From positions 1 to 47,490 of the forward strand of contig QZKK01000067.1 of NCBI GenBank assembly GCA_003599475.1: a stretch of 47,490 bases of DNA, written 5' to 3'. The position numbers were made by a program, and so were the translations under genes. The notes under the pieces are model-generated. The model saw nothing but the letters and a program-made list of their open reading frames with translations, made no database searches and was not told the origin of the DNA. The number at the start of each line of letters is the position of its first letter. Within the stretch, counting starts at the first letter, position 1. The DNA is from Desulfobacteraceae bacterium (lineage in GTDB: Bacteria; Desulfobacterota; Desulfobacteria; Desulfobacterales; SURF-15). Below are positions 1 to 8,119 of the stretch, in pieces.

Positions 1-1095
1 CTGGAGGAAGGCTACCCTTTTCCGCTGCTTTCGACCCCCTTTGAAAACGTCGTCCGCATCCACGCTTCTTCGGGAACCACCGGCAAGCGCAAGATCCTGT
101 GCTATACCGCGAAAGATATCGATGTCTGGGCAAACATGTTCGCCCGCTGCTATGAAATGGCCGGCTTGACTCCCCGGGATCGGGTTCAGATCGCTGTCGG
201 CTACGGATTGTGGACGGCCGGAGTCGGATTTCAGGCCGGCTGCGAGCGCTTCGGAGCCATGGCCGTTCCGCTCGGACCCGCCAATGCCGATATGCATTGT
301 GAGATGATGGTGGATATGGAGACCACCGTTTTTTGCGCCACGGCTTCCATGGCGCTTCTGATGGCTGAAGAGATCGAGAAGCGGAACCTGGCGGGAAAAA
401 TCAAGGTCAAGAAGATCATCATGGGGGCCGAACGGCACAGCGAATCCATGCGCCGCCGGATCCGGGAATTGATGCATGTGGAGGAAATCTTCGATATCTA
501 CGGTCTGACCGAAGTTTACGGCCCCGGAACCGGGCTCGATTGCAGGCATCATACCGGCATTCACTACTGGGCCGATTATTTCATCTATGAAGTTATCGAT
601 CCGGAGACGCTAAAACCGGTACCTCCGGGGGAAGTCGGCGAACTCGTCGTGACCACGCTCTGCAAAGAGGCAAGCCCTCTGATCCGCTACAGAACCCATG
701 ACATGACCCGGCTTCTCCGCCAGGAATGCCCCTGTGGGGCACCCTTTCCGCAGCATGATCGCATCATCGGGCGAAGCGACGATATGTTTACCTACCGCGC
801 CGTCAACATCTATCCCAGCCAGATCGATCATGTGCTGAGCGGGATTGCCGGCATCGGAAGCGAATATCAGATCCATCTCAACCATCTCGAAGACGGTCGG
901 GATGTTATGACGATCCGGGCCGAACGCGGAAAGGATGCTTCCGCCGCCGATGATGCGGCGCTTGCAGAGGCGGTCGCCTTGGAGATCCGCCGCAAGATTC
1001 TGGTTCGATCGAGGGTGGAAATCGTTCCGCACGGCTCTTTGCCGAGAACGGAGCGGAAGAGCCGGAGGGTGTTCGATAACCGTGGGGAAGCTTGA
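1..1095 (+). CDS. paaK: Phenylacetate-CoA ligase family protein (5' truncated by window edge)
   Basis: The reading frame is open from the first base, so the gene starts upstream; 364 residues are visible of a family usually about 430 long. It is an AMP-forming CoA ligase of the PaaK family, which activates phenylacetate or a related aryl acid to its CoA thioester in the cytoplasm. The AMP-binding P-loop (SSGTTGKR) lies at visible residues 23-30, followed by the YGLTE adenylate motif and the C-terminal domain with GRSDDMF and the IYPSQID segment typical of PaaK. A TRAP transporter follows downstream on the same strand, which suggests uptake and activation of the same acid. The exact substrate cannot be read from sequence. 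Confidence 0.88.
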   Translation: MEEGYPFPLLSTPFENVVRIHASSGTTGKRKILCYTAKDIDVWANMFARCYEMAGLTPRDRVQIAVGYGLWTAGVGFQAGCERFGAMAVPLGPANADMHCEMMVDMETTVFCATASMALLMAEEIEKRNLAGKIKVKKIIMGAERHSESMRRRIRELMHVEEIFDIYGLTEVYGPGTGLDCRHHTGIHYWADYFIYEVIDPETLKPVPPGEVGELVVTTLCKEASPLIRYRTHDMTRLLRQECPCGAPFPQHDRIIGRSDDMFTYRAVNIYPSQIDHVLSGIAGIGSEYQIHLNHLEDGRDVMTIRAERGKDASAADDAALAEAVALEIRRKILVRSRVEIVPHGSLPRTERKSRRVFDNRGEA

Positions 1096-1228
1096 AGCTC
1101 AAAGCTGAAAGCTCAAAGCCTAAAGCAAACTCAGGTTCAACGTTCACGTGCAACGTGCAACCTGCAACGTACAAGCGGCAAAGGCTCGGAAATCTAAAAT
1201 CTTCAATCTAAAATCTAAAATTCAAGGG
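1090..1228. repeat. Intergenic heptad repeats, three word families in a row
   Basis: The gap between the ligase and dctP consists of degenerate 7-nt tandem words. First AAGCTCA-type words (AAGCTCA, AAGCTGA, AAGCTCA, AAGCCTA), then GCAACGT/GCAACCT words near 1148-1170, then AAATCTA-type words near 1194-1225. The first family starts over the stop codon of the ligase. No function is visible. Confidence 0.75.
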
Positions 1229-1236
1229 GGGGTTTT

Positions 1237-2259
1237 ATGAAAAAGAAATCGATTCGAGGGATGTTCGGATTTGTAACGGCGGCAATTTTGCTGAGTCTTT
1301 TTCTTACGACTTCCGGCGCTGCCGCTCCGATCACGCTGCGTTACGCGAATTTCCCGCCGGCGCCCACTTTCCCCTGCGTCCAGATGGAGCGGTGGAAAAC
1401 GGAAGTGGAAAAACGGACTGCCGGCAAGGTCGCCATCAAAACGTTTCCGGGCGGCACATTGCTGGGGGCAACCGAGATGATGGATGGTGTGATCGCCGGG
1501 CAGGCCGATATCGGAAACCTCTGCATGGCGTACCAGCCCGGGCGCTTCATCGTTACAAACGCCACGGCTCTTCCCCTGGGTATTCCGAATGCAAAGGTCG
1601 GAAGCCTGGTCCTGCTGGACCTGTATAAGAAATACCAGCCCAAACCTTTTGCGGATGTGAAAGTATTGGCCATGTTCGCCACCGCCCCTTCGAATATCAT
1701 GTCGAAAGTGCCCATCCGAACGCTCGAAGACCTCAAGGGGCTGAGCCTGAGGGGCTCGGGAGGAGCGGGCGAACTGCTGAAGGCATGGGGGGCCAATGAC
1801 GTCGGGATGCCGATGTCCGCCGTCCCGGAAGCGCTGCAGAAAGGGGTCGTCCAAGGGCTCTTTTCTTCTCTCGAAGTGATGAAAGACTTCAAATTTGCCG
1901 AAATCTGCCGCTATGCCACCCTCACCGAAACGGTGATTTATCCTTTTGCCGTGGTCATGAATATGGCGAGCTGGAATTCGCTGCCGGCGGAAGTGAAGAA
2001 AGTCATGGAGGACATGATCACGGAACAATCGATCTGGACCGGCGAATACATGGACAATCACGTCAAGGAATCGAACGAATGGTCTAAAAAAACCCACCAG
2101 GTCGAATTTATTCAGTTGCCGGCCCAGGAAAAGGCCCGCTGGAATGAAAAGCTCCGGGGCTTGACGGATGCCTGGATCAAGGATGCTTCCGAAAAGGGGT
2201 ATCCGGCAAAAGCGATCGTGGAAGACATCAAAACGTTGATTCAGAAGCATTCCATGTAA
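1237..2259 (+). CDS. dctP: TRAP transporter solute-binding protein, DctP family
   Basis: 340 aa. Periplasmic binding protein of a tripartite ATP-independent (TRAP) transporter. A signal peptide is clear: basic MKKKSIRG, hydrophobic core to about residue 25 and an SGAAA cleavage region. The mature part has the family's early ITLRYANFPP strand, the ETMMDG-like helix (ATEMMDGVIAG) and the LSLRGSGG segment where DctP proteins carry the ligand-binding Arg. A GGGGG-rich ribosome site (AAGGGGGGG) precedes the ATG. dctQ and dctM follow, so this is a complete TRAP system, probably for an organic or aryl acid given the adjacent CoA ligase; that substrate link is inference. Confidence 0.9.
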   Translation: MKKKSIRGMFGFVTAAILLSLFLTTSGAAAPITLRYANFPPAPTFPCVQMERWKTEVEKRTAGKVAIKTFPGGTLLGATEMMDGVIAGQADIGNLCMAYQPGRFIVTNATALPLGIPNAKVGSLVLLDLYKKYQPKPFADVKVLAMFATAPSNIMSKVPIRTLEDLKGLSLRGSGGAGELLKAWGANDVGMPMSAVPEALQKGVVQGLFSSLEVMKDFKFAEICRYATLTETVIYPFAVVMNMASWNSLPAEVKKVMEDMITEQSIWTGEYMDNHVKESNEWSKKTHQVEFIQLPAQEKARWNEKLRGLTDAWIKDASEKGYPAKAIVEDIKTLIQKHSM

Positions 2260-2267
2260 TCATGCCG

Positions 2268-2346
2268 GAAGGTTTCGGGTTTCTGGTTTCAGGTGCCAGC
2301 CTTGTGGGGGTATCCTGAAACCTGAACACTGAACCCTCTCACTTGA
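2268..2346. repeat. Inverted heptad repeat between dctP and dctQ
   Basis: Left arm has GGTTTCG, GGTTTCT, GGTTTCA words; right arm has CCTGAAA, CCTGAAC, ACTGAAC words (the reverse-complement family), around a short GC-rich core. It sits inside an apparent operon. Confidence 0.8.
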
Positions 2347-2365
2347 ACGATTGCGGAATGAACCC

Positions 2366-2857
2366 ATGAGAAAATTGAACGGCCTTATCCGATACCTGAA
2401 TGGTACACTGGTATTTGTAGCCGGGGCCTTTCTTGTTTCCATGATCGTGCTGACCTGCTCCAATATTTTTTTGCGTCTTTTTCGGCTTCCGATTTCGGGG
2501 ACCTATGAGCTGATGGGGTTGCTGGGTGCCGTACTGACCTCCTTTGCACTCGGCTACACCCAGCTCAAAAAAGGGCATGTTTCCGTCAGCATCCTGGTAT
2601 CCGCCTTCCCGCCGGGCATGCGGAGGATCGTAAACGGGGTAAATCATCTTGCCTGCATGGTCTTTTTTGCTCTTGCGGCATGGCAGATATCGGAAAAGGC
2701 GGCTGTGATCCGGAACACGGGAGAGGTTACCGAAACCTTGAGAATCGAATACCATCCCTTTGTCTACGGAGTGGCGCTCGGCTGCGGGTTTCTTGCCCTG
2801 ATATTTTTTGCCGATTTTTTCCAGACGGTTTTTGCGAAAGAGAGGCGCCTGTCGTGA
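2366..2857 (+). CDS. dctQ: TRAP transporter small membrane subunit, DctQ family
   Basis: 163 aa. Small integral membrane subunit of the TRAP transporter, with four predicted hydrophobic helices (about 13-35, 45-66, 87-108, 130-153). The N-terminal LNGLIRYLNG helix, the CSNIFLRLF segment and the GTYELMGLLGA motif fit DctQ. An in-frame TTG lies at 2351, but ATG 2366 (MRKLNGL) matches the normal family start. It overlaps dctM by 4 nt (GTGA), indicating translational coupling. Confidence 0.88.
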   Translation: MRKLNGLIRYLNGTLVFVAGAFLVSMIVLTCSNIFLRLFRLPISGTYELMGLLGAVLTSFALGYTQLKKGHVSVSILVSAFPPGMRRIVNGVNHLACMVFFALAAWQISEKAAVIRNTGEVTETLRIEYHPFVYGVALGCGFLALIFFADFFQTVFAKERRLS

Positions 2858-4158
2858 GCCCGGCGCATATCGGCATTCTGGGCATTCTTCTGCTGCTTGC
2901 GGTGATGTTTGTGCTCGGGATGCCGGTGGGTGTCGCCATGGGAGTGGTCGGCTTCGTCGGCTTCTGTTATCTCGTATCGGTCGATGCCGGGCTCAACATG
3001 ATCGGGTCGGTCCTCTGGTCCACCTTTTCAAGCTACGGGCTGACGGTCATTCCATTGTTTATTTTTATGGGTCAGATCGCTTTTTACTCCGGAATCAACG
3101 AAAAGCTCTACAGATCGGCGTATCACTGGGTAGGGCAGATCCGGGGCGGCATCGCCATGGCAACGGTGATGGCCTGTGCGGCATTTTCCGCCATCTGCGG
3201 CTCCAATGCCGCCACGGCCGCCACCATGAGCACGGTGGCGCTTCCCCAGATGAAGAAATACGGCTACAATCCCGTGTTTTCCACGGGCACTGTCGCCTGC
3301 GGGTCCACTCTGGGGGTCGTGATTCCGCCCAGTGTGGTTCTGATCGTAATCGGGCTTTCCACAGAGCAGTCGATTGCAAAGCTGTTTTACGGCGGCATCG
3401 GCGCGGGGATCTTGCTGACCGCTCTCCTGATGCTGACGGTCTATCTGTTGTGCCGGCTCCGAAGAGATTGGGGGCCGTCCGGCTCCCAAAGCACTTTCGC
3501 AGAAAAAATGCGATCGCTCGGAGGCGCTTCCGAGATGGTCGTCCTTTTCCTGCTGGTCATGCTCGGCCTCTTCTTCGGTTTTTTTACACCGGCTGAAGCC
3601 GGAGCCGCCGGGTCCTTTTTTGCCGTCCTTATCACTGCGGGACAAGGCAGGCTGAAATGGACGGGTCTTATCCACTCCATCAGAGATACCCTGCGGATTT
3701 CCTGCATGGTCATCATGATTGTAGCCGGAGCGATGATTTTCGGGCGCTTTCTCGCGGTCACACGGATTCCCTTCGATATCGCCCAGTGGGTTGTCGGTTT
3801 GCCGGTATCAAAAACGATGATCATGGCAATCATCTTCGGAATCTACATCCTTGGGGGAGCCGTCATGGATGCGCTGGCCCTCCTGCTGCTGACCATCCCG
3901 ATCTTTTTTCCGGTTTCCGCGGAATTGGGCTACGATCCGATCTGGTTCGGGGTCATCATTACGGTGATCACCACCCTGGGGGCGGTCACGCCGCCGGTCG
4001 GGGCGACCACCTTCGTGGTGGCGGGAATGGCCGAGGGCGTGACCCTGGAGCAAGTGTTCCAAGGCGTGTCCTTCTTTATTCCGGCCTACATCGTCTGCCT
4101 GATCATTCTGATGGTTTTTCCGGAAATCATCCTGTTTCTCCCGAATCTGATCCGGTGA
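2854..4158 (+). CDS. dctM: TRAP transporter large permease, DctM family
   Basis: 434 aa with about 12 hydrophobic segments; the sodium/solute symport channel of the TRAP system. GTG at 2854 overlaps the dctQ stop and gives the normal family N-terminus (SPAHIGILGILLLLAVMF). Typical motifs: GMPVGVAMG, PLFIFMGQIAFYSGI, the GSNAATAATM segment, and VTPPVGATTFVVAG near the C-terminus. Longer in-frame starts inside dctQ would add unrelated residues and were not used. It ends the operon before a long non-coding region. Confidence 0.92.
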   Translation: MSPAHIGILGILLLLAVMFVLGMPVGVAMGVVGFVGFCYLVSVDAGLNMIGSVLWSTFSSYGLTVIPLFIFMGQIAFYSGINEKLYRSAYHWVGQIRGGIAMATVMACAAFSAICGSNAATAATMSTVALPQMKKYGYNPVFSTGTVACGSTLGVVIPPSVVLIVIGLSTEQSIAKLFYGGIGAGILLTALLMLTVYLLCRLRRDWGPSGSQSTFAEKMRSLGGASEMVVLFLLVMLGLFFGFFTPAEAGAAGSFFAVLITAGQGRLKWTGLIHSIRDTLRISCMVIMIVAGAMIFGRFLAVTRIPFDIAQWVVGLPVSKTMIMAIIFGIYILGGAVMDALALLLLTIPIFFPVSAELGYDPIWFGVIITVITTLGAVTPPVGATTFVVAGMAEGVTLEQVFQGVSFFIPAYIVCLIILMVFPEIILFLPNLIR

Positions 4159-4159
4159 A

Positions 4160-4257
4160 GAGAAAGAAGTCGGAAGTCGGAGGCCAGAAGTCGGAAGAGA
4201 AAGAAGATTAGAAGATTCGAGAAGAGTGATTTTAACCCGCAACCCGTAACCCGCAAA
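4160..4257. repeat. Heptad repeats after dctM
   Basis: Words GAAGTCG, GAAGTCG, GAGGCCA, GAAGTCG, then after a spacer AACCCGC, AACCCGT, AACCCGC (about 4236-4256). Both runs have 7-nt period. They lie just downstream of the dctM stop. Confidence 0.7.
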
Positions 4258-4302
4258 AAAAACTCTTGATTCGCCGCAGGGAAGCTGATAGAAGCTTTCG
4301 AC

Positions 4303-4457
4303 AATTGAAAGAATCACAGGTTCCTGAAGTTGAGCTGTATTTGCGGAGCGCGAGCGGTTAAAGCCTGTGATTCTTCAATTCATTCGCCCGGGCCGCTTCA
4401 CCAGATAATGTGCGAGTAAATGTAGCCTCACACTCCTGCGACCCGGGCTTCTTTTTA
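4303..4457. terminator. Nested hairpins in the dctM/moaA convergent gap
   Basis: Two inverted repeats. Arms at 4303-4320 and 4364-4380 pair over 17 bp with one bulged A (AATTGAAAGAATCACAGG against its complement). Arms GCCCGGG 4386-4392 and CCCGGGC 4442-4448 pair and are followed by TTCTTTTTA on the plus strand, a plausible intrinsic terminator for the TRAP operon. The loops (43 and about 49 nt) are long for simple terminators. Confidence 0.45.
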
Positions 4458-4526
4458 TGCAGGATAGGGATTCTGCCCCCTCCGGACCGGGATTCGAGGC
4501 AATTGGCTCTTTCCAATCGCATCCCA

Positions 4527-4703
4527 GATTCAAATCCGAAGCACGAAATCCGAAATCCGAAACAAATTCCAATGACCGAAATTAGAATGACAGTAATACG
4601 AGCCGATGAAAGAACCGCTGCCCGGAATTGTTTTGGTATTTGGAATTTCGAGTTTTCGAATTTGTTTCGTATTTCGATATTCGGATTTCGAATTTTCAAT
4701 AAA
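4527..4703. repeat. Large inverted repeat of GAAATCC/GGATTTC words
   Basis: Left arm: AATCCGAAGCACGAAATCC and repeated GAAATCC words, ending near 4570. Right arm (about 4640-4703): GGAATTTCG, TTCGAATTTGTTTCG, TATTTCGATATTCGG, ATTTCGAATTTTC. The arms are near complements around a unique core of about 70 nt. The same family recurs at 11757-11850 and 41686-41766. No gene is supported in 4159-4754. Confidence 0.8.
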
Positions 4704-4754
4704 TCATGCCATAGCTCAAACCACGGCCTCTGGACGAGGATCTTTGCTGAGCTG

Positions 4755-5765
4755 CTATCCCCCGATGCTCGACATCTGTGAGGAAACCCCCGAAAAGCTC
4801 CGGTCGCAGGCAAGAAGATGACGACCCGGTTTGACCCGGACGGCTTCGATGAAAATATCGGCGAGCTCCCGATCCGAAGCACCGCTGCGAAGAGGTTTTC
4901 TCAGATCGAATTGAATATCTGAAAGCAGGCATACTCGGAGCTGACCGCTTGCAGTCAGGCGGAGCCGATTGCACGTTCCGCAGAAGTGCCGGCTTAGAGC
5001 GCTGATGAAGCCGATTTCTCCTTTTGCGCCTTCGAATCTGAATCTTTCCGCAGGCCCGTCTGACGATTCGTGTGCAATCGGAAAAATCTCCCCCTGCACC
5101 GAAATCCGCCGCTTGATCTCCGGGGTGAGAAGCGCCGATGCGTTAAGATCCGTGTTTGGGCCGATGGGCATGAACTCGATGAACCGCACGTGGAAAGGGT
5201 ATTTGAAGGTGAGCCCCGCAAAATCGGAGAATTCCTCCTCGTTGATCCCGCGAAGCGCCACGATATTGATCTTTATGGGATGAAATCCCATCTGTTCCGC
5301 TGCCAGGATTCCTTTCCATACCTGGTTGAACCGATCCTGACCGGTAATCTTCGCATATTTTTCACGGTTCAGTGTATCCAGGCTGATATTGAGTCTTCGG
5401 ATGCCTGCTTTTCGGATTCTTTCGATATGCTCTTCGAGAAAGACCCCGTTGGTTGTGAGAGAGACATCCGACAGCCCTTCAAGATCCGTCAGTTCTGCCA
5501 GAAAACCGTAAACGCCCCTTCGGACCAGCGGCTCGCCGCCGGTGACCCGGATTTTAGCAATCCCAAGAGAAAGGCTGATTCGTGCGATCCGAAGAATCTC
5601 CTCGTAGGTCAATACTTCCTCATGCCTCAGTTTCCTTCGAAGCCCTTCCGGCTGGCAGTAGATGCACCGGAGATTGCATCGATCGGTAATCGATAATCGA
5701 AGATAATCGAGCCTGCGGTTGAAAGGATCGATCAGTTTGGACCCGGGAAGGATCGATTCGGGCAT
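4755..5765 (-). CDS. moaA: GTP 3',8-cyclase MoaA (molybdenum cofactor biosynthesis)
   Basis: 336 aa from ATG 5765. Radical SAM enzyme that converts GTP to 3',8-cyclo-7,8-dihydro-GTP, the first molybdopterin step. The N-terminal SAM cluster CNLRCIYC has Cys 30, 34 and 37; TGGEPL follows; the second [4Fe-4S] site is CGTCNRLRLTASGQLRVC; and the protein ends in the GG dipeptide needed for activity. The longer frame starting at 5840 would overlap the upstream gene by 68 nt and adds no conserved sequence, so MPESILPG is preferred (7 nt after the gpgS stop). Molybdenum or tungsten enzymes fit an anaerobe of this type. Confidence 0.93.
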   Translation of the reverse strand: MPESILPGSKLIDPFNRRLDYLRLSITDRCNLRCIYCQPEGLRRKLRHEEVLTYEEILRIARISLSLGIAKIRVTGGEPLVRRGVYGFLAELTDLEGLSDVSLTTNGVFLEEHIERIRKAGIRRLNISLDTLNREKYAKITGQDRFNQVWKGILAAEQMGFHPIKINIVALRGINEEEFSDFAGLTFKYPFHVRFIEFMPIGPNTDLNASALLTPEIKRRISVQGEIFPIAHESSDGPAERFRFEGAKGEIGFISALSRHFCGTCNRLRLTASGQLRVCLLSDIQFDLRKPLRSGASDRELADIFIEAVRVKPGRHLLACDRSFSGVSSQMSSIGG

Positions 5766-5772
5766 TCGGGAT

Positions 5773-6792
5773 TCAGGTTTTAATTTCGGCAATTTGAATA
5801 GCCTCTTTCCACCGGGGAGACGGTATGTCGAACTTTTCACGGTAATCCGGTACTTCGACCATCGGCGGGCGCTCCACCCCTTTGATCTTGAAGATGTCCG
5901 GCCGGTATTGATTTCGAATCAGATTGTATTGAATCATTTCGTCTGAAAGTCCTTTGTCCAGTCTGATGAGATTCAATTTTTCGATCCGGTTGAGAAATGT
6001 CTTGAGGATCACGAAAGACATCTTGCCAAGGACTTTGGTGTCCTGATTTCTGTGGACCCGCCGTTCCAGATCCACCTGAGCAATGACGTCCAGGCCCCAC
6101 CTCTCATAGATATCCAGAATCATGCTGGTCTCGACCCCGTATCCGATCGGAAACGGAATCCGCTCGAAGACCTCTCGATAGCCGGCGTACTCACCCGAAA
6201 GCGGTTGAATGATCTGGGTGAGTTCGGGGAAAAAGAGTGCAAACAGCGGCCGCACCACCAGTTCCGTCACCCGGCCGCCGCCGGTCGGCCGCATCTTGCT
6301 TTTCCCGATGGCGATCGGGCGATCGTAGAACGCTTTGGCAAATTTGATGTTGTCTTTGAGAATGAGGGGGCCGATCAATGCGTAGACGAATCGATGATGG
6401 ATGTTCTTTATATCCGCATCCAGATAGACGATGATGTCTCCACTCGTGATATAGAGGGCTTTCCAGAGATTTTCGCCCTTCCCCTTGTACTTTCCGAGCT
6501 CGGGAAGGATCTCGTCGGAAAGGTACACATCGGCGCCGTATGCTCTGGCGACCTCGAGCGTCTTGTCGGTCGAGCCGGAGTCGATCACGACGATTTCATC
6601 CAGCAGCGGATACCGTTTCATCAGCTCGGACTTCATGATGAGGATTTCTTTGGCGATGGTTCTCTCTTCATTCAAAGTCGGCAGGCACAAGGAAATTTTC
6701 AGCCCCTTGCGTTTCTTTTCCCGAACCAATTGGTTGAGATCCCGAAACTCGGAGTAATGAAAGGTGTTTGTGTCGAGCCATGAGTTATTCAT
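5773..6792 (-). CDS. gpgS: Glucosyl-3-phosphoglycerate synthase, GT81 family
   Basis: 339 aa. GT-A fold glycosyltransferase that joins glucose from an NDP-glucose to 3-phosphoglycerate, leading to glucosylglycerate, a compatible solute or precursor of methylglucose polymers. Signature segments match GpgS: LPTLNEERTI, VIDSGSTDKT, GKGENLWKAL, the DXD-like YLDADI, GGGRVTELVVRPLFAL, QPLSGEYAGYR and PFPIGYGVE. No phosphatase (GpgP) gene lies beside it; the neighbour is a metallohydrolase-like protein whose stop codon overlaps this start by 8 nt, so the two are probably co-translated. Confidence 0.87.
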   Translation of the reverse strand: MNNSWLDTNTFHYSEFRDLNQLVREKKRKGLKISLCLPTLNEERTIAKEILIMKSELMKRYPLLDEIVVIDSGSTDKTLEVARAYGADVYLSDEILPELGKYKGKGENLWKALYITSGDIIVYLDADIKNIHHRFVYALIGPLILKDNIKFAKAFYDRPIAIGKSKMRPTGGGRVTELVVRPLFALFFPELTQIIQPLSGEYAGYREVFERIPFPIGYGVETSMILDIYERWGLDVIAQVDLERRVHRNQDTKVLGKMSFVILKTFLNRIEKLNLIRLDKGLSDEMIQYNLIRNQYRPDIFKIKGVERPPMVEVPDYREKFDIPSPRWKEAIQIAEIKT

Positions 6793-7978
6793 CGCAGATT
6801 CCGCTGTCGATTGCCATCAGAATCCCGATTACCTGGGCAATCCCTTTAAACATCGGTTCTATTTTCATGGACGCGACATCGGACGCCCTGTTTTTTCCCC
6901 GGGTGATGCCGACCGTGACGGCAGGGATCTTCCGTGAAAGAAATATGGACAGTTCCGATTCGCTCGGTTCGCTCACCGGCTTGAACCCGAGGGTTTTCAT
7001 TACGGACCCGGCGTTTTTTACGAGCGGGTGGTTGAATTTCAAACGGGCGGCATTCAGGTTGCTGATGATGTTCATTTCAAGCTGAACTTCATGCTCGTGT
7101 CCGATGCCATCTACGATATCTTTGATTTCATTGAAGATCTCTCTTACCATCCGGTCCGAATCGCTTCGAACCTCGAACCCCAGACTGGCCGCTTCGGGGA
7201 CTTTGCCGTAGTCGATCCCTCCGGATATTTTCCCGAAAACGATTCTTGTACGGGGTCGTTGGGGCAGCGGCAGCTTGAGAACCTGATTGATCATATCGTT
7301 GAGTATCAGGATGGGGTTTGGTTTGAACTGATCGCCGATATCGTTTTCCGATTCGATCCTGCAGGTAACCTCACATCGGATCATCCCCTCCGTGTAGTAG
7401 TTCAGCCTGCCGAGATCGACCCCCTCGATGCAGACGGCGCCCCGGATCGGCGTGGGCCAGGTCTTTACCAGATGGCGGATTCCGCGCAGGTTCCCTTTTC
7501 CGATGGATTGGATCACTCCTGCCAGCACGATGTCCGACTCGAACCGCAGGTCCAACCGGCGGAAGAGCTCCGGCAGCGACAAAAGAACCCCGACCCCCAG
7601 GGAATTGTCGAGAATTCCCGGCCCTTTGATGGAATTGACCGATACCTTGTAATTGAGCAGCCCGTCCCGGTCACGGTCGACGGCCGTGTCCAGATGAGCG
7701 ACCACAAAGATAGGGGCTTTGGCGTCGTTGGTGCCTCGAATGATGCCGATGGGGTTTCGGTACCCGTCGGTGGTGCACTCGTCGACCTGAAAATCGACCA
7801 GTCTCTCCATGAATACGGTGGCACGACGCCGCTCCCGGAAGGTAGGCGCGTTGATCTGGCCGATCAGGACCACGTTGGTGATGATAATCTCCTTCATGGA
7901 CTCGATGGCATCGACAAACGCGGGCAGTTTTTCCAGGTAATGAACGGAGCCGGTCTTCTGGTTCACAAGTGTTTCCAT
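6785..7978 (-). CDS. M20/M42-like metallohydrolase, possibly lacking the catalytic Glu pair
   Basis: 397 aa from ATG 7978, which has a strong GGGAGGA site 5 nt upstream; the 39 extra upstream residues are rejected. The fold resembles co-catalytic zinc aminopeptidase/deacylase families: VVAHLDT (zinc His-x-Asp), GPGILDNSLGVG (bridging Asp), a central lid-like domain, and IPAVTVGITRG near the C-terminus. Where M20/M42 peptidases carry a Glu-Glu pair before a Leu-Arg-Gly-like segment, this protein reads VIQSIGKGNLRG, so the general base may be missing. Coupled with gpgS by overlap. A role in glucosylglycerate metabolism is only inferred from position. Confidence 0.65.
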   Translation of the reverse strand: METLVNQKTGSVHYLEKLPAFVDAIESMKEIIITNVVLIGQINAPTFRERRRATVFMERLVDFQVDECTTDGYRNPIGIIRGTNDAKAPIFVVAHLDTAVDRDRDGLLNYKVSVNSIKGPGILDNSLGVGVLLSLPELFRRLDLRFESDIVLAGVIQSIGKGNLRGIRHLVKTWPTPIRGAVCIEGVDLGRLNYYTEGMIRCEVTCRIESENDIGDQFKPNPILILNDMINQVLKLPLPQRPRTRIVFGKISGGIDYGKVPEAASLGFEVRSDSDRMVREIFNEIKDIVDGIGHEHEVQLEMNIISNLNAARLKFNHPLVKNAGSVMKTLGFKPVSEPSESELSIFLSRKIPAVTVGITRGKNRASDVASMKIEPMFKGIAQVIGILMAIDSGICDE

Positions 7979-8119
7979 CGTCCTCCCGCTGTTTTCACCG
8001 GGGCAGGAATCGGAGGGCTTCCACCCTACGGAAAGTCCGTATCGTAGAAACGAAGAATCAGACTCTAAGATACCGCAAAAGACGAATCGAGGCAAGAAGA
8101 GAGAGGCATCCCTGTTTTT

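Noticed and set aside
1090..1228. Heptad arrays considered as CRISPR
   Set aside because: Units are 7 nt, degenerate and without regular unique spacers; no cas gene is present.
4386..4457. Molybdenum cofactor riboswitch near moaA
   Set aside because: The hairpins lie downstream of the moaA 3' end, on the convergent side, so they cannot act as its leader; a terminator role fits better.
4358..4882. Minus-strand frame of 174 codons overlapping the moaA 3' end
   Set aside because: Most of it is translated inverted-repeat DNA; it conflicts with moaA, which is certain.
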